A stretch of DNA of 64,000 nt. Source: Akkermansiaceae bacterium UBA6138 (GTDB lineage Bacteria > Verrucomicrobiota > Verrucomicrobiia > Verrucomicrobiales > DEV007). Each line of letters begins with the position of its first letter. Positions within the stretch are counted from its first letter, which is position 1. Below the pieces are notes generated by a model. It did no database searches, had not been told where the DNA came from, and was given only the letters and a program-made list of their open reading frames with translations. The translations under genes and the position numbers were made by a program. The stretch is from the NCBI GenBank assembly GCA_002422425.1, contig DIVG01000073.1, forward strand, positions 176,392 through 240,391, written 5' to 3'. Shown in pieces: positions 17,586 to 25,364 of this stretch.

Positions 17586-19259
17586 ATGGCCGCGAGGCAA
17601 AACCTCGCCTCGGCAGCGGAGAGGCTTTGCCGCGTCACGGACCGTCTCGCCGCCCTCTACCCGGCAACAGATGACATCCTCGGCCGCGACCTCGGCAATT
17701 TCAAAAACGAGGCCGCCCTTTTCCAAAGCGAGATCCCCGGCTGGTTCCCGGTTTCTTCGCGCCTCCCGGACCATACCAGGGACGAGCAGGAACGTCTCCG
17801 CGAGGCCCGCCACGACGCCCGCAACCGTCTCAACCACCTCTTCGGCATCATTCAGCTGATCCGCCTCGGCAAACCACCCGTGACCCTGCTGCACCTCAGT
17901 TCCGAGGCGGTCCGCAGTCTCGAAGCCTGCCTCGCCGCCATCACCGCGATGACCCCGGAGCAGCTTCCCGAGCCCGATCTGCCTCCTCCCGCCACCGCTG
18001 TGGCGATGCTTACTCCCGGCAGCGCCGGTCACCTCCTTATCGCCGACGATGACGCCGGGAATCGATCCATTCTCGGCCGTCTCCTCGAGCCGCACGGATT
18101 CCGCCTCGCCTTCGCCGAAAATGGGGTGGACGTAATCCGGCAAATGGCGGCCCAGGACTTCGACGCCGTCCTCCTCGACATCCAGATGCCCGAGATGGAC
18201 GGCTTTGAGGTGCTTTCTCGCCTCCGCGAGAGCGGCCAGCTCCGCAACACCCCCGTCATCGTCGTGACCGGCCTGCAGGAAGAGCAGGATGCCGTGCGCT
18301 GCATCGAGAATGGTGCCGAGGACTTTCTCTCCCGCCCCATCCGGCCGGCTCTGCTCATGGCCCGGCTCAGCGCCAGCCTTGAGAAAAAACGGCTCCGGGA
18401 AAAAGTCTTCGAGCAGCATTTCACCCGCGAACTCGCCCGCGAGCTCGCCCGCAATCCCGATCCGATGAAGATGCAGGCACGCCAGGCCGACGTCTCCGTG
18501 ATGTTCTGCGACATCCGCGGATTTTCCGCCGTGAGCGAACGCCTCGGACCGACCCAGACGGTCGACTGGCTCAGCGGAGTGATGGGAGAGTTTTCCTCTA
18601 TCGTGATCGATCACGGCGGAGTGCTCGTCGATTACACCGGCGATGAACTCCTCGCGATGTGGGGTGCCCCAAACGAACAACCGAATCACGCCGAGCTCGC
18701 CTGCCGCGCCGCCCTCGAGATCCTGCGCTGTCTCCCCGCGCTGAACGAAATCTGGCAGCCGCGCGTCGGAGCCGAGACCGAAGTCGGCATCGGGATCAAC
18801 TCGGGTGAAGCCCTTGTCGGCAATATCGGCACCCATCGCAAATTTAAATACGGTCCTCTCGGCACCGCCGTGAACCTCGCCAGCCGGGTGCAGGGGGCAA
18901 CGAAATTTTTCAAAGCCTCGCTTCTCATTACCGGCGAAACGGCGGAAAAGATCCGCACTACCTTCCAGACGCGTCGCCTCTGCCAGGTCCGCGTGCAGAA
19001 CATCAGCACCCCCGTCCACCTTCACGAACTCAAGGTGCCCGGGATCTTCGACGAGTGGGAACGGCTCTCCTCGCGCTACGAAGCCGCCCTCGTTCTTTTC
19101 GAAAAAGGCGAGTTTCACGAAGCGCGGCGTGACCTCCTTGCCTTTCTCGGTGAAGTGCCCGAAGACAGCCCGGGGAAACGCCTCCTCGACCGCATCGACG
19201 AGGCATTGCGGCCCGATGCCCCGGGCTTCGAAGCGATCTGGAGCCTGCCGGGGAAATAA
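17586..19259 (+). CDS. DHp-like + receiver + class III adenylate/guanylate cyclase protein
   Basis: 557 residues from ATG 17586; a TTG ten codons earlier is possible. Residues 65-120 carry RHDARNRLNHLFGIIQLIRL, like the phospho-acceptor helix of histidine kinases but with no ATPase domain. Residues 148-265 are a receiver: IADDD near 153, phospho-Asp at 198 in LLDIQMPEMDG, VVTG at 226; the usual conserved Lys is Arg (LSRP). A coiled linker leads to a class III cyclase domain (300-470) with metal Asp residues in FCDIRGFS (309) and YTGDELLAM (353) and YGPLGTAVNLASR. A C-terminal helical part with TPR-like character follows. It probably makes cAMP or cGMP under phosphorelay control. Confidence 0.88.
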   Translation: MAARQNLASAAERLCRVTDRLAALYPATDDILGRDLGNFKNEAALFQSEIPGWFPVSSRLPDHTRDEQERLREARHDARNRLNHLFGIIQLIRLGKPPVTLLHLSSEAVRSLEACLAAITAMTPEQLPEPDLPPPATAVAMLTPGSAGHLLIADDDAGNRSILGRLLEPHGFRLAFAENGVDVIRQMAAQDFDAVLLDIQMPEMDGFEVLSRLRESGQLRNTPVIVVTGLQEEQDAVRCIENGAEDFLSRPIRPALLMARLSASLEKKRLREKVFEQHFTRELARELARNPDPMKMQARQADVSVMFCDIRGFSAVSERLGPTQTVDWLSGVMGEFSSIVIDHGGVLVDYTGDELLAMWGAPNEQPNHAELACRAALEILRCLPALNEIWQPRVGAETEVGIGINSGEALVGNIGTHRKFKYGPLGTAVNLASRVQGATKFFKASLLITGETAEKIRTTFQTRRLCQVRVQNISTPVHLHELKVPGIFDEWERLSSRYEAALVLFEKGEFHEARRDLLAFLGEVPEDSPGKRLLDRIDEALRPDAPGFEAIWSLPGK

Positions 19260-19261
19260 AG

Positions 19262-19564
19262 TCACGCCGCCTCACAGCGGCAGATCGCACCGATGCATCC
19301 GCACTGGCTGCAGAGGTCAAAGCGACCGCCGCACTTGGCGGGGAGACCACTGAGAACTCGCTGGATGCGGCAATGGCAGGCACGGCAGCCCGTTCCGGCT
19401 CCCGTCACTTCCATCACCTCGGCGACCGTGCTGACCTGCCCGAAAGCCACCGCCGAGCTCACCTCGGACTCCACCACCTTTGCGCAGTGGCAAAGAAAGC
19501 CCCCGGACGACTCCGCAGCGGCGAAGCGACAGGCAGGGACAGTAGCGGGGAGCTTGGTCAGCAT
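19262..19564 (-). CDS. bfd: Bacterioferritin-associated ferredoxin-like [2Fe-2S] protein with extra Cys-rich tail
   Basis: 100 residues. The Bfd cluster ligands are present: FLCHC (Cys25, Cys27) and GAGTGCRACHC (Cys60, Cys63). E. coli Bfd is about 64 residues; this protein has a 24-residue N-terminal extension and a C-terminal tail with Cys78, 85, 88, 90, 95 and 97, giving twelve Cys in all. Bfd reduces ferric iron in bacterioferritin so that it can be released. The gene lies 21 bp downstream of bfr on the same strand, which supports the role. The tail could bind a second metal centre; that is inference. Confidence 0.82.
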   Translation of the reverse strand: MLTKLPATVPACRFAAAESSGGFLCHCAKVVESEVSSAVAFGQVSTVAEVMEVTGAGTGCRACHCRIQRVLSGLPAKCGGRFDLCSQCGCIGAICRCEAA

Positions 19565-19585
19565 GGGACCATGGATGAAAACGGG

Positions 19586-20068
19586 TTATTTTCCGGCCGC
19601 TTCGCCGAACTGCTGGGAAAGATAGCGCTCCAGACCGACGCGGTTGATGAGATCGAGCTGCGTTTCGGCCCAGTCGATGCTCTCCTCGGACTCGACCACC
19701 ATGCGCTCCATCAGATCACGACTTCCGGCGTCGTTTAACTCAAGGCAAAGACGAACGCCCTCGTTATACGTCGCGACACCGCGGCTCTCAAGGGTGTGGC
19801 TGTCTTTAATCTGCTGCTGCGGGCTGTCGCCCACAAGAATTTTATCATATCGGGCGATCTCGGGGATGCCGTCGAGATAGAGAAGGCGATCGATGACCTC
19901 CTCCGCGTGCTTCATCTCCTCGATGGACTCCGCATAAAAGTGGTCCGCCAGCTTGTTCAACCCCCAGTCCTTGCACATTTTGGCACAAATGAAGTACTGA
20001 TTGATGGCCGTAAGCTCAATGGTAAGCCCGGCATTAAGGGCGTCGATGATTTCCTGATTACCTTTCAT
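19586..20068 (-). CDS. bfr: Bacterioferritin
   Basis: 160 residues, the normal length. The ferroxidase ligands are visible: IELTAINQYF (first Glu, residue 18), ESIEEMKHAEEVIDR (Glu, Met and His; the Met is the haem ligand that separates bacterioferritin from other ferritins) and MVVESEESIDW in the fourth helix. The protein assembles into a 24-mer that stores iron as a ferric core in the cytoplasm. It is followed by bfd on the same strand, and a possible Fur site lies about 60 bp upstream. Confidence 0.95.
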   Translation of the reverse strand: MKGNQEIIDALNAGLTIELTAINQYFICAKMCKDWGLNKLADHFYAESIEEMKHAEEVIDRLLYLDGIPEIARYDKILVGDSPQQQIKDSHTLESRGVATYNEGVRLCLELNDAGSRDLMERMVVESEESIDWAETQLDLINRVGLERYLSQQFGEAAGK

Positions 20069-20130
20069 AACAGAACTGAGGCGTCATTACCGGAAACGGT
20101 CAAGGAAGGTCTTTTACCCGCGCACCGATC

Positions 20131-20149
20131 GATAATGAGACTTAATTCC
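20131..20149. promoter_or_regulatory. Candidate Fur box upstream of bfr
   Basis: GATAATGAGACTTAATTCC matches the classical 19 bp Fur consensus at 13 of 19 positions, with the first eight bases identical. It is centred about 70 bp upstream of the bfr ATG. One half is good and the other is weak, so this is a suggestion based on match and position only. Confidence 0.35.
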
Positions 20150-20250
20150 ATTAACTCCTCGATGCAAATGGAATTTCAGCACTGCATCGCGCCATACCGG
20201 GCGAATAAGGATGCCTCCATCCTGCGGCTCGGGCCAACCGCCGATCGTGC

Positions 20251-20469
20251 TTAATTTCGAAAAGCAATTGCGGTCGCGCCATTCCTCTGACGGACATCCC
20301 AATAACCGGAGGTCCCGTAAGGATCAATCGGCGTGGCCGTGTAGTAAGCAGACGGCACCGACTTGCGGTAGGCTCTTGAATAATCGCGATTCGTCTGCTC
20401 GAGGGTTCTGCACGAAGTGCCGGTGAGGACAATAAGGGTAGACAGCAGCGCTGGTAAAAGGAATTTCAT
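20251..20469 (-). CDS. Small lipoprotein of unknown function
   Basis: 72 residues from ATG 20469: MKFLLPALLSTLIVLTGTSC is a lipoprotein signal with the lipobox TGTSC. The mature part is short and rich in Tyr, Arg and Ser (YSRAYRKSVPSAYYTATPID) with no recognised domain. An in-frame ATG at 20526 adds 19 residues ahead of the signal and was rejected. It probably sits in a membrane leaflet facing the periplasm. No operon partner is evident. Confidence 0.65.
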   Translation of the reverse strand: MKFLLPALLSTLIVLTGTSCRTLEQTNRDYSRAYRKSVPSAYYTATPIDPYGTSGYWDVRQRNGATAIAFRN

Positions 20470-20626
20470 GGCTCGGGAGCCCCCGAAAAACCGAGAGCTT
20501 CTTACCGAAATGATAGCAGTTTCCATCCAGACTGCTCTGGGGTAAAACCCTACCTCACGCGGGACCAGGGTCTCGAGTGGGGAGGTTAAAAGCGTCCGGA
20601 CCGGTGCTTGCTCGTCTTCCGTTCAG

Positions 20627-21679
20627 TCACGAATTGACCGTGCGGATCATTTCGGCGGCAAGCTCGGCAAACGCGGCGGAAATGGCATTTTCGGCCGGAT
20701 CCAGCGTCGCGATGGGCTCCCCGCTGTCGGCGCGCTCACGCGTGGCAATGTCGAGGGGGATCCGGCCGAGGAGCGGCACGCCGAGACGAGCCGCCTCGGT
20801 GGCGCCTCCGCCTTCACCGAAAATCGGGTATTTGACCCCGTGATCACACTCGAACCAGGCCATGTTTTCGACGATACCGGAAATAGGGACATTAACCTTG
20901 CGGAACATCGAAGCGGCCTTCCGGGCATCGATGAGGGCGACCTCTTGCGGCGTCGTGACAATAACAGTGCCGTCGACAGCGACGGTCTGCACGATCGTGA
21001 GCTGGATGTCGCCGGTGCCCGGAGGCAGGTCGAGAACAAGATAATCCAACTCGCCCCACAGGCACTGCCGCAGAAACTGCTGGGTGTAGCGGGTCGCGAG
21101 AGGGCCTCGCACGATCACGGGCGAGTCCTCGCTGAGGAGGAATCCCATCGAAATTGCCTTGATCCCGTGCGCTTCAATCGGGACGATCTCGTTCTGATCC
21201 GTCGCCATCGGCTGCTGGTCAGTCGCTCCGAGCATCAGCGCGATACTGGGACCGTAAAGGTCACAGTCGCAGAGGCCGACGCGGGCACCGGTTTTGCTGA
21301 GGGCAATGGCGAGGTTCGTCGAGACGGTCGATTTGCCGACGCCGCCCTTGCCGCTGGCGACGGCAATGATTTTCTTCACCCCGGGGATGCTCGACTGTCC
21401 GGCGGCGGGGTTGCCGCCCGTCACCGGATCCGGCGGATCTTTAATATCGAACTCAATCGTGACCTTGCCGACGCCGGCTATCGTGTTGAGAGTGCTTTCG
21501 ACACCTTCATGGATACCGCGCGGCACGGCGGGATCACGCGTCGCGAGACTAATGAACACGGTGATGTTGTTCCCGTGGAGATCGATCTTTTTAACCAACC
21601 CGAAAGAAAGGATATCCCGGCTGAAACCGGGGTAATTGACTTTCTTCAGCTTTTCCCGAACTAAATCTTCCGTAATCAT
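20627..21679 (-). CDS. mrp: Mrp/ApbC-type P-loop ATPase, Fe-S cluster carrier
   Basis: 350 residues from ATG 21679 (MITEDLVREKLKKV). The N-terminal 95 residues form a MIP18/DUF59 domain (LSFGLVKKIDLHGNNITVFI). The deviant Walker A SGKGGVGKSTVSTNLA is near residue 110, with DCDLYGPSIALMLGA and LVLDLPPGTGD after it. Mrp proteins carry and transfer [4Fe-4S] clusters in the cytoplasm. The usual C-terminal CxxC is reduced to one Cys here (FECDHGVKYPIF, Cys278, with Gly at 281). An in-frame start at 21979 runs antisense through the rsmB-like gene and was rejected. The two genes are divergent with 60 bp between them. Confidence 0.92.
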   Translation of the reverse strand: MITEDLVREKLKKVNYPGFSRDILSFGLVKKIDLHGNNITVFISLATRDPAVPRGIHEGVESTLNTIAGVGKVTIEFDIKDPPDPVTGGNPAAGQSSIPGVKKIIAVASGKGGVGKSTVSTNLAIALSKTGARVGLCDCDLYGPSIALMLGATDQQPMATDQNEIVPIEAHGIKAISMGFLLSEDSPVIVRGPLATRYTQQFLRQCLWGELDYLVLDLPPGTGDIQLTIVQTVAVDGTVIVTTPQEVALIDARKAASMFRKVNVPISGIVENMAWFECDHGVKYPIFGEGGGATEAARLGVPLLGRIPLDIATRERADSGEPIATLDPAENAISAAFAELAAEMIRTVNS

Positions 21680-21739
21680 TCTTTTTTGCGGTTGGCACTT
21701 TCCGATAGGCCAATACGGCGCGAAGTCCAACAGAGAGGC

Positions 21740-22741
21740 ATGACAAAGAAGGAACCGAGCAATTTGATGCGCAAGTCCGCATCCGCCCTTTTTGCGGATT
21801 CGGCGGCGGACCAGTCCGATTTTCTTTCGGCGCTGCTGGATCCGGCACCGCGCGGCAATGCGGTGCTCTGGACAGTTCCCCGACGGCTCGGCGAGCTCGA
21901 ATCGATCGACCGCACAACCCTGCCCGACTGGCTTCCCGACGAAGTCGAACTGATCCATCCGGGGGTAAAAATCGGCCATTCCGCCGCTTATCTCGCAGGG
22001 GATATCTACAGTCTCGATTACGCCTCAGTCCTGACCGGATCAGCCCTGCTGACGGCCCGGGAATTTCTCCCGGCGGCACCGCGCGTCCTCGATCTCTGTG
22101 CGGCACCGGGCGGCAAATCGCTCCTCGCGAGCGTGCTTCTAAAACCGGGCCTTCTCCTCGCGAACGAGGTCGAGGCGAAGCGACTCGGGATTCTGCGGCA
22201 TAATCTGCGCCGCTGCCGCGTTGCGAATGCCTGGACCCAGCGTCTCGCGCCCGAGGAACTCGCCGGGCTCGCCCCCGCTGCCTTCGACCTCGCCCTCATC
22301 GACGCGCCCTGCTCGGGCCAGTCGCTCCTCGCGAAGGGAATTGAAAATCCCGGCTGCTTTCACCCCTCGACGGTGAAGGGAAATGCCCGGCGCCAGCTCT
22401 GGATCCTCGAGGCGGGAGCGCGAGCTGTTGCCCCGGGCGGCGGGCTTCTCTACACAACCTGCACCTTTGCACCGCGCGAAAACGAAGGTGTCATCGACAA
22501 ATTTCTCGCCAAAAGACCCGACTTCGAAACCGTTGCCGTGCCGCATCTCAAGGAATGGCGCTCGCCTTTTTCGGATTTTTCCGGGTATCGTTTTTATCCC
22601 CACCAAGTCCCCGGTGCGGGCGGGTATGCCGCCCTGCTGCGACGTGCAGGTGACCCCGCACCGCCGCAGCGAGCCGGGCTGGCCACCACCCTCCTCGATT
22701 ACCCTGTCGTCTCCTCGCCGGGAGAAGCGACGGCTTCATGA
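21740..22741 (+). CDS. RsmB/NOP family 16S rRNA (cytosine-C5) methyltransferase
   Basis: 333 residues from ATG 21740, preceded by GAGAGG as a ribosome-binding site; the longer start at 21686 lacks this. SAM-binding motif VLDLCAAPGGKSLLAS is near residue 118, LLANEVEAKRLGILRHNL is motif II, and the catalytic motifs are DAPCSGQSLL (motif IV) and TTCTFAPRENEGVI (motif VI, nucleophile Cys). It modifies rRNA in the cytoplasm. It is shorter than RsmB because it lacks the NusB-like N-terminal domain, so it may correspond to RsmF or an unassigned NOP-family member. The last 43 bp overlap the 3' end of the convergent ABC ATPase gene. Confidence 0.9.
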   Translation: MTKKEPSNLMRKSASALFADSAADQSDFLSALLDPAPRGNAVLWTVPRRLGELESIDRTTLPDWLPDEVELIHPGVKIGHSAAYLAGDIYSLDYASVLTGSALLTAREFLPAAPRVLDLCAAPGGKSLLASVLLKPGLLLANEVEAKRLGILRHNLRRCRVANAWTQRLAPEELAGLAPAAFDLALIDAPCSGQSLLAKGIENPGCFHPSTVKGNARRQLWILEAGARAVAPGGGLLYTTCTFAPRENEGVIDKFLAKRPDFETVAVPHLKEWRSPFSDFSGYRFYPHQVPGAGGYAALLRRAGDPAPPQRAGLATTLLDYPVVSSPGEATAS

Positions 22742-23604
22742 ACAGCCGCTTCGGCCTCACGCACCGCCTCGCGACTGATCGAAGGCAACTCGGAACGCAG
22801 GTCACCGAGTCCCGGATCACAGGCGCGGAACTCCCGGGTGTAGGCAAAGCGGGGATTCCCGAGAAGCCGGGCAGGCTCCCCCGCTTCGAGGATGCCCCCT
22901 TCAAAAAAGACCGCCAAACGGTCGGCATATCGCTCCACCCCGCGCAGAGTCCCGGTGGTAAGAAGGATACCCGCGCCGGTGTCTTTCCTGACCTGACCGA
23001 GCAACTCGATAAACCGGTAAGTGGCAATACGGTCAAGCCCGGCAGCGACCTCGTCACAGATAAAGAGCCGCGCCCCCGCCATGATTGCCCGCATCACGAG
23101 AAGACGCTTTACGGTGAGAGGAGAAAGCTCACCGGGCGTTTGCGGGAGGATGCGCTCGGGCTCGATCAAACCGACGCGGTAAAAATAATCGCTCCACTCC
23201 TTCTCTCCGGGAAACCCGGCGTGCCCCCCTCCCCTACGCCCATAATCACGCAACCACTGACGCACGGTGCGGTCGGGATTGAGCAGTCCGGCAGGATCAC
23301 CCGAAATCACGCCGATCGGCCCCCGGCGCAGCGCGGTCAGGTCCCGCGCTTTCATGCGGAGAAGATCCCGCCCCTCAAAATGTATCGTTCCTCCGAGAAA
23401 CCTCACCTGCGGCCCCGCCGCTCCGGCGATAAGCCGCGCGAGAAGCGATATCCCGCTGCCGGTTTCACCCGCGAAGACGTTAAACTCACCCTGGCAGATC
23501 GCGAGAGAAACGCAACGCAGGCCGATACGAGCGTCGCCGGAACCCGCAAAACACTCAACGGTGAGATCCTTGATTTCGATTAAAGATCGGTCGGTAACTT
23601 CCAT
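22699..23604 (-). CDS. Degenerate ABC ATPase of a DppD/OppD-like peptide transporter (pseudo-ATPase)
   Basis: 301 residues in the layout of OppD/DppD. The order of motifs is kept but most are altered. Walker A is GETGSGISLLARL (46 onward), with Ile52 in place of the essential Lys. The Q-loop is VISGDP, Gly102 for Gln. The signature is ELSPLTVKR instead of LSGGxxQR. The switch region is LLTTGTLRG, Gly218 for His. Only Walker B (LFICDE, Asp184 and Glu185) looks normal. The frame is intact and uninterrupted, so the protein is probably made but unlikely to hydrolyse ATP normally. It is the only ATPase in an operon with two permeases and a binding protein. It may play a structural role or pair with an ATPase encoded elsewhere. 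Confidence 0.88.
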   Translation of the reverse strand: MEVTDRSLIEIKDLTVECFAGSGDARIGLRCVSLAICQGEFNVFAGETGSGISLLARLIAGAAGPQVRFLGGTIHFEGRDLLRMKARDLTALRRGPIGVISGDPAGLLNPDRTVRQWLRDYGRRGGGHAGFPGEKEWSDYFYRVGLIEPERILPQTPGELSPLTVKRLLVMRAIMAGARLFICDEVAAGLDRIATYRFIELLGQVRKDTGAGILLTTGTLRGVERYADRLAVFFEGGILEAGEPARLLGNPRFAYTREFRACDPGLGDLRSELPSISREAVREAEAAVHEAVASPGEETTG

Positions 23605-23610
23605 GGAGAA

Positions 23611-24489
23611 TTAAAAAAGACGAGGAACCGGACCCGTTCGCAGGGCTGCAGATACCCTCCATCCAAGCAGGGAAAGCGCTGTCACCACGAGGGTGGCCAT
23701 GAGGCCGGGGCAGACCGCCATCCACGGAGCCTCAAGAATGAGGGTCTGCCCGTAAGCGACCATCGCTCCGCAACTCAGCCGGTCTCCGCTCAACCCGAGA
23801 AAGGAGAGCGCCAGTTCGATGAGGACCACGGCGGGGACGAAGGTGGCAAAGAGTCCGATGAGCCGGGGGAGAATCCCGGGCAGAATGCGACTCACCATAA
23901 TGTCACGCCGCGAGAGTCCCAGTGCGTAGGCGGCAATCACATCGAACCCGTTCTCGCCTTCTTGAAACCACCCCATCAGAACCGGACAGAGGTGAAAAGC
24001 GATTACAAAAATGAGCCCTGAAAGAGTCACGCCAAGACTGCCCCCCGAGCCCCCCGCCAGAATCACGAGCACCACAAAAGGGGGGAGAGCGAAACCCGAC
24101 CAAGCTGCGGGATTAGGCAGGGCAAAACGCTTCTCTCCCCGATCCAAGACAAAAAGCATGGTGACAAGAAGGGCAAGGGTGATTCCGAGAGAGACCGCGA
24201 CCACTGCCAGGGAGACCGAAGTGGCCATCGCGAGACGGCTGAGCTCGAAAAGATCCGTGCCGTTTCCCGTCGTGCCGAACCAATGCCCGGAATCAGGCCT
24301 TGTCCACGCCGGATTGTCAGGAATCCCGTAAAACTCTCCGGGACGCAAATCGATGCGGCTGCCTGCGGCACAGAGCCAACCGAGGAGAATAAGATACGAA
24401 AACACGAGAAAAAGAATGCCGCGCCTCTGCCACAGTCGGACGAGGGACCGGGCTAGCGAACGAAGGAGCTTGGACTGGCGGCGGTTCAT
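23611..24489 (-). CDS. ABC transporter permease, DppC/OppC-like
   Basis: 292 residues with six predicted membrane helices, the first at about 25-45 (GILFLVFSYLILLGWL). The OppC-type N-terminal block is visible (PGEFYGIPDNPAWTRPDSGH and WFGTTGNGTDLF). The cytoplasmic EAA-like loop is AAYALGLSRRDIMVSRILPG near residue 180, the site that docks with the ATPase. It forms the transmembrane path with the DppB-like protein, whose 3' end overlaps this start by four bases. It lies six bases before the degenerate ATPase. Confidence 0.86.
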   Translation of the reverse strand: MNRRQSKLLRSLARSLVRLWQRRGILFLVFSYLILLGWLCAAGSRIDLRPGEFYGIPDNPAWTRPDSGHWFGTTGNGTDLFELSRLAMATSVSLAVVAVSLGITLALLVTMLFVLDRGEKRFALPNPAAWSGFALPPFVVLVILAGGSGGSLGVTLSGLIFVIAFHLCPVLMGWFQEGENGFDVIAAYALGLSRRDIMVSRILPGILPRLIGLFATFVPAVVLIELALSFLGLSGDRLSCGAMVAYGQTLILEAPWMAVCPGLMATLVVTALSLLGWRVSAALRTGPVPRLF

Positions 24490-25355
24490 CCGATCGGGCT
24501 ACCGGGGGTGGAAAGCCTGGCCGAACACTCACTGAAGAGCCTGGCGACGGAGAGAAAGGCGGCGATAGCGAGCGAACTTAAGAGGATCCCGCCGTAACTT
24601 CCAATCCGAACCGATTCCACGAGGAGCGATGCGATCCCGGGATAGCGGAAGGCATACTCAAGGCAGACAAGACTGCCGACGAGTGCCGGAAAGGGGCGGT
24701 CACTCAAGGCAAAAAGCGCGGGGAGCGACCTGCGGACGACATTGCGGTAAAAAATCTCATCCTCCCGGCAGCCGGCCATGAACAGGCCCCTCACATAAGG
24801 CCGGGTCACCTCCCGCTCAAGCACGGCCGAGACCGCGCGGATCTGCCAGGCGGCTCCGGCCGCAAGGGCGGGCAGGGCAACGACCGCCGCATGCCACCAC
24901 CTCAGCAGGTCGGGCCCCTCCTCGACAACGAGGTCATTGGCAAAACCGGGACGCTTCCATTCGAAACAGGAGTAGATCGCCACAAGAACGACGAACCAGA
25001 ACCCCGGAAGGCAGGCAAACAGGCTGAAGGGCACTGAGAGCAAGCCTGCCCCGTGAAACCGACGCAATCGCGCCCCGAGCACTCCCCAGCTGTAACCGAT
25101 CAGAAGGATGCCGGGGACACAGATAACCAATACCGGCAGACTCATCCCGACTCGATCCTCAAGCAGCCCCGCCCAGCTCACCGGTCGGACCGAGAGTTCG
25201 GGCGGCACGGGGTCATACGATTCGGCCTGCCAGACGTGACGGTCGGATCCCCCAATGACACAGAAAGCCAGTTCGAGCAGCACGAAAAGGGCAAGCCCTG
25301 CGGCGGCAAAGCGGATCGTGGAAACGAAAAGGCGATAAATGAGGATTCGGGCCAT
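24486..25355 (-). CDS. ABC transporter permease, DppB/OppB-like
   Basis: 289 residues with about six membrane helices, the first at 13-35 (FAAAGLALFVLLELAFCVIG). A recognisable EAA-like loop is EREVTRPYVRGLFMAGCRED around residue 190, followed by a family end pattern CLEYAFRYPGIASLLVESV. The usual ARAKGL core is altered to GLFMAGC, in keeping with the altered ATPase it would dock with. The 3' end overlaps the DppC-like start by four bases (translational coupling), and the gene follows the binding-protein gene by nine bases. Confidence 0.83.
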   Translation of the reverse strand: MARILIYRLFVSTIRFAAAGLALFVLLELAFCVIGGSDRHVWQAESYDPVPPELSVRPVSWAGLLEDRVGMSLPVLVICVPGILLIGYSWGVLGARLRRFHGAGLLSVPFSLFACLPGFWFVVLVAIYSCFEWKRPGFANDLVVEEGPDLLRWWHAAVVALPALAAGAAWQIRAVSAVLEREVTRPYVRGLFMAGCREDEIFYRNVVRRSLPALFALSDRPFPALVGSLVCLEYAFRYPGIASLLVESVRIGSYGGILLSSLAIAAFLSVARLFSECSARLSTPGSPIG

Positions 25356-25364
25356 GCGTTGGGT

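Noticed and set aside
17001..19265. 754-codon minus-strand frame
   Set aside because: Antisense to the receiver-cyclase and GNAT genes, whose domains are plainly recognisable; the frame itself has no recognisable domain and reflects the GC-rich third codon position.
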